In this document: positions 6,065-6,542 of the stretch, in pieces | Layout: every line of letters starts with the position of its first letter | Position numbering within the stretch: the first letter of the stretch is position 1 | Assembly: GCA_947259865.1 (NCBI GenBank) | Contig: CAMYNZ010000319.1 | Coordinates: 1,520 to 8,061, forward strand | Length of the DNA: 6,542 nt | Direction: 5' to 3' | Source: an uncultured Desulfobacterales bacterium | GTDB lineage: Bacteria > Desulfobacterota > Desulfobacteria > Desulfobacterales > G020354645 | Notes under the pieces: generated by a model | Seen by the model: the letters and a program-made list of their open reading frames with translations, nothing else | Database searches by the model: none | Told to the model about the DNA's origin: nothing | Translations under genes and position numbers: made by a program

Positions 6065-6487
6065 TCAAAGAAACGGTATCGGTTTGCCGGTGCAATAGGC
6101 CAAAGCCTGGCAGGTGGCGATGGTCGAACCCTCCTGATCGGTTACTTTGATATGGTAGCCGGCCGTTTTTTTGGTCTGGCTGACACGCCGGGCTTCGGCC
6201 CGCAGGCGGGTGTGCGGTTTGGGGCTGGCGGTATAGGTTACATTGACATTCAAGGCTACCGCAATGGTCCCATCTGTCTGACCTGCGGCTTGAAAAGTTT
6301 CATCGATAAGAGAATAAATGGCCCCGCCGTGGGCCCGTCCATAAATATTGTCAGCAACCTCCGGATCATAGGTCATTTCAACCACAGAATGCCCATTTTC
6401 TAAAGAGACCAGCTCTAATTTCAGGTACTTTGCATAGGGTTCACCGGCCACCGCCCGCACAATTGCTTCTTTGACTTTTGGATCCAA
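6065..6487 (-). CDS. PaaI-type hotdog-fold acyl-CoA thioesterase
   Basis: A 140-residue cytoplasmic protein of the PaaI/YbgC-like 4HBT superfamily, which hydrolyses acyl- or aryl-CoA thioesters. The family signature is clear: N47-x2-G50-x2-H53-G54-G55 followed by the central helix with acidic D62/E63, then the ALNVNVTYTASP strand (about 79-90) and the long C-terminal strands (GYHIKVTD, ATCQALAYCTG). Length is normal for the family. The start is TTG at 6487-6485: GGAGG lies 6 nt upstream and the next in-frame Met is residue 38, inside the fold. It converges on the phosphatase gene with 27 nt between stops and no obvious terminator. The substrate cannot be read from sequence; phenylacetyl-CoA-type substrates are possible but not shown. 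Confidence 0.88.
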   Translation of the reverse strand: MDPKVKEAIVRAVAGEPYAKYLKLELVSLENGHSVVEMTYDPEVADNIYGRAHGGAIYSLIDETFQAAGQTDGTIAVALNVNVTYTASPKPHTRLRAEARRVSQTKKTAGYHIKVTDQEGSTIATCQALAYCTGKPIPFL

Positions 6488-6493
6488 TAGGTC

Positions 6494-6498
6494 CCTCC
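6494..6498 (-). promoter_or_regulatory. Shine-Dalgarno site fixing the TTG start of the thioesterase gene
   Basis: On the minus strand the sequence GAGGGAGGGACCTA directly precedes TTG 6487. The GGAGG core (6498-6494) is 6 nt from the start codon. A strong site here supports a rare TTG start over any internal Met codon. Confidence 0.7.
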
Positions 6499-6518
6499 CT
6501 CGTCTAAAAAAAGTTGGG

Positions 6519-6541
6519 ATTTGCCGATCTGATCGGTAAAT
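6519..6541. promoter_or_regulatory. 23-bp dyad upstream of the thioesterase gene
   Basis: ATTTGCCGAT (6519-6528) and ATCGGTAAAT (6532-6541) are complementary at nine of ten positions, with one G-T pair, around a CTG centre. The dyad ends about 20 bp upstream of the thioesterase Shine-Dalgarno site, in operator position for that gene. It could instead be the terminator stem of a minus-strand gene beyond the window, but the T-run on that strand only begins several bases later. Confidence 0.45.
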
Positions 6542-6542
6542 A

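Overview
The window reads as chromosomal DNA of a Gram-negative anaerobe, most likely a Desulfobacterota (delta-proteobacterial sulfate-reducer type) organism. This rests on family resemblance only: a LivF-type ATPase beside a tandem-ACT protein, soluble PAS/GAF kinases with an unusual cysteine-bearing ATPase domain, medium G+C, and good Shine-Dalgarno sites. No rRNA, tRNA, IS element or CRISPR array is visible.

Layout: (1) 1-483, the 3' two thirds of a branched-chain amino-acid ABC transporter ATPase (livF), plus strand. (2) 484-760, a spacer with a near-consensus sigma-70 promoter (TTGACA-N17-TATATT) and a roughly 180-nt leader holding a hairpin and a perfect 16-bp palindrome. (3) 761-3363, a two-gene unit: a 146-residue tandem ACT-domain protein whose stop overlaps the GTG start of a 721-residue PAS-PAS-GAF histidine kinase. 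(4) 3488-4297, a compact soluble histidine kinase with no sensor domain. (5) 4298-4642, a stretch that looks empty but, read on the minus strand, holds a 47-codon cysteine-rich small ORF (4547-4404) with its own Shine-Dalgarno site and a downstream hairpin plus T-tract. (6) 4643-6037, a six-TM membrane protein with a C-terminal SpoIIE/RsbU-type PP2C phosphatase domain, divergent from the small ORF, with a 26-bp dyad in the gap between them. (7) 6487-6065 on the minus strand, a PaaI-type hotdog thioesterase starting at TTG, convergent with the phosphatase gene and 27 nt from it, with another dyad upstream of its ribosome-binding site.

The window is dominated by signalling genes: two histidine kinases and one Ser/Thr phosphatase, with no response regulator, anti-sigma or STAS partner present. 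The ACT protein overlapping the large kinase suggests ligand (amino-acid) sensing feeding a phosphorelay, next to amino-acid uptake; this is inference. The most interesting item is the unlisted cysteine-rich mini-gene between the second kinase and the phosphatase. The other notable signals are cysteine clusters in both kinases and the two operator-like dyads.
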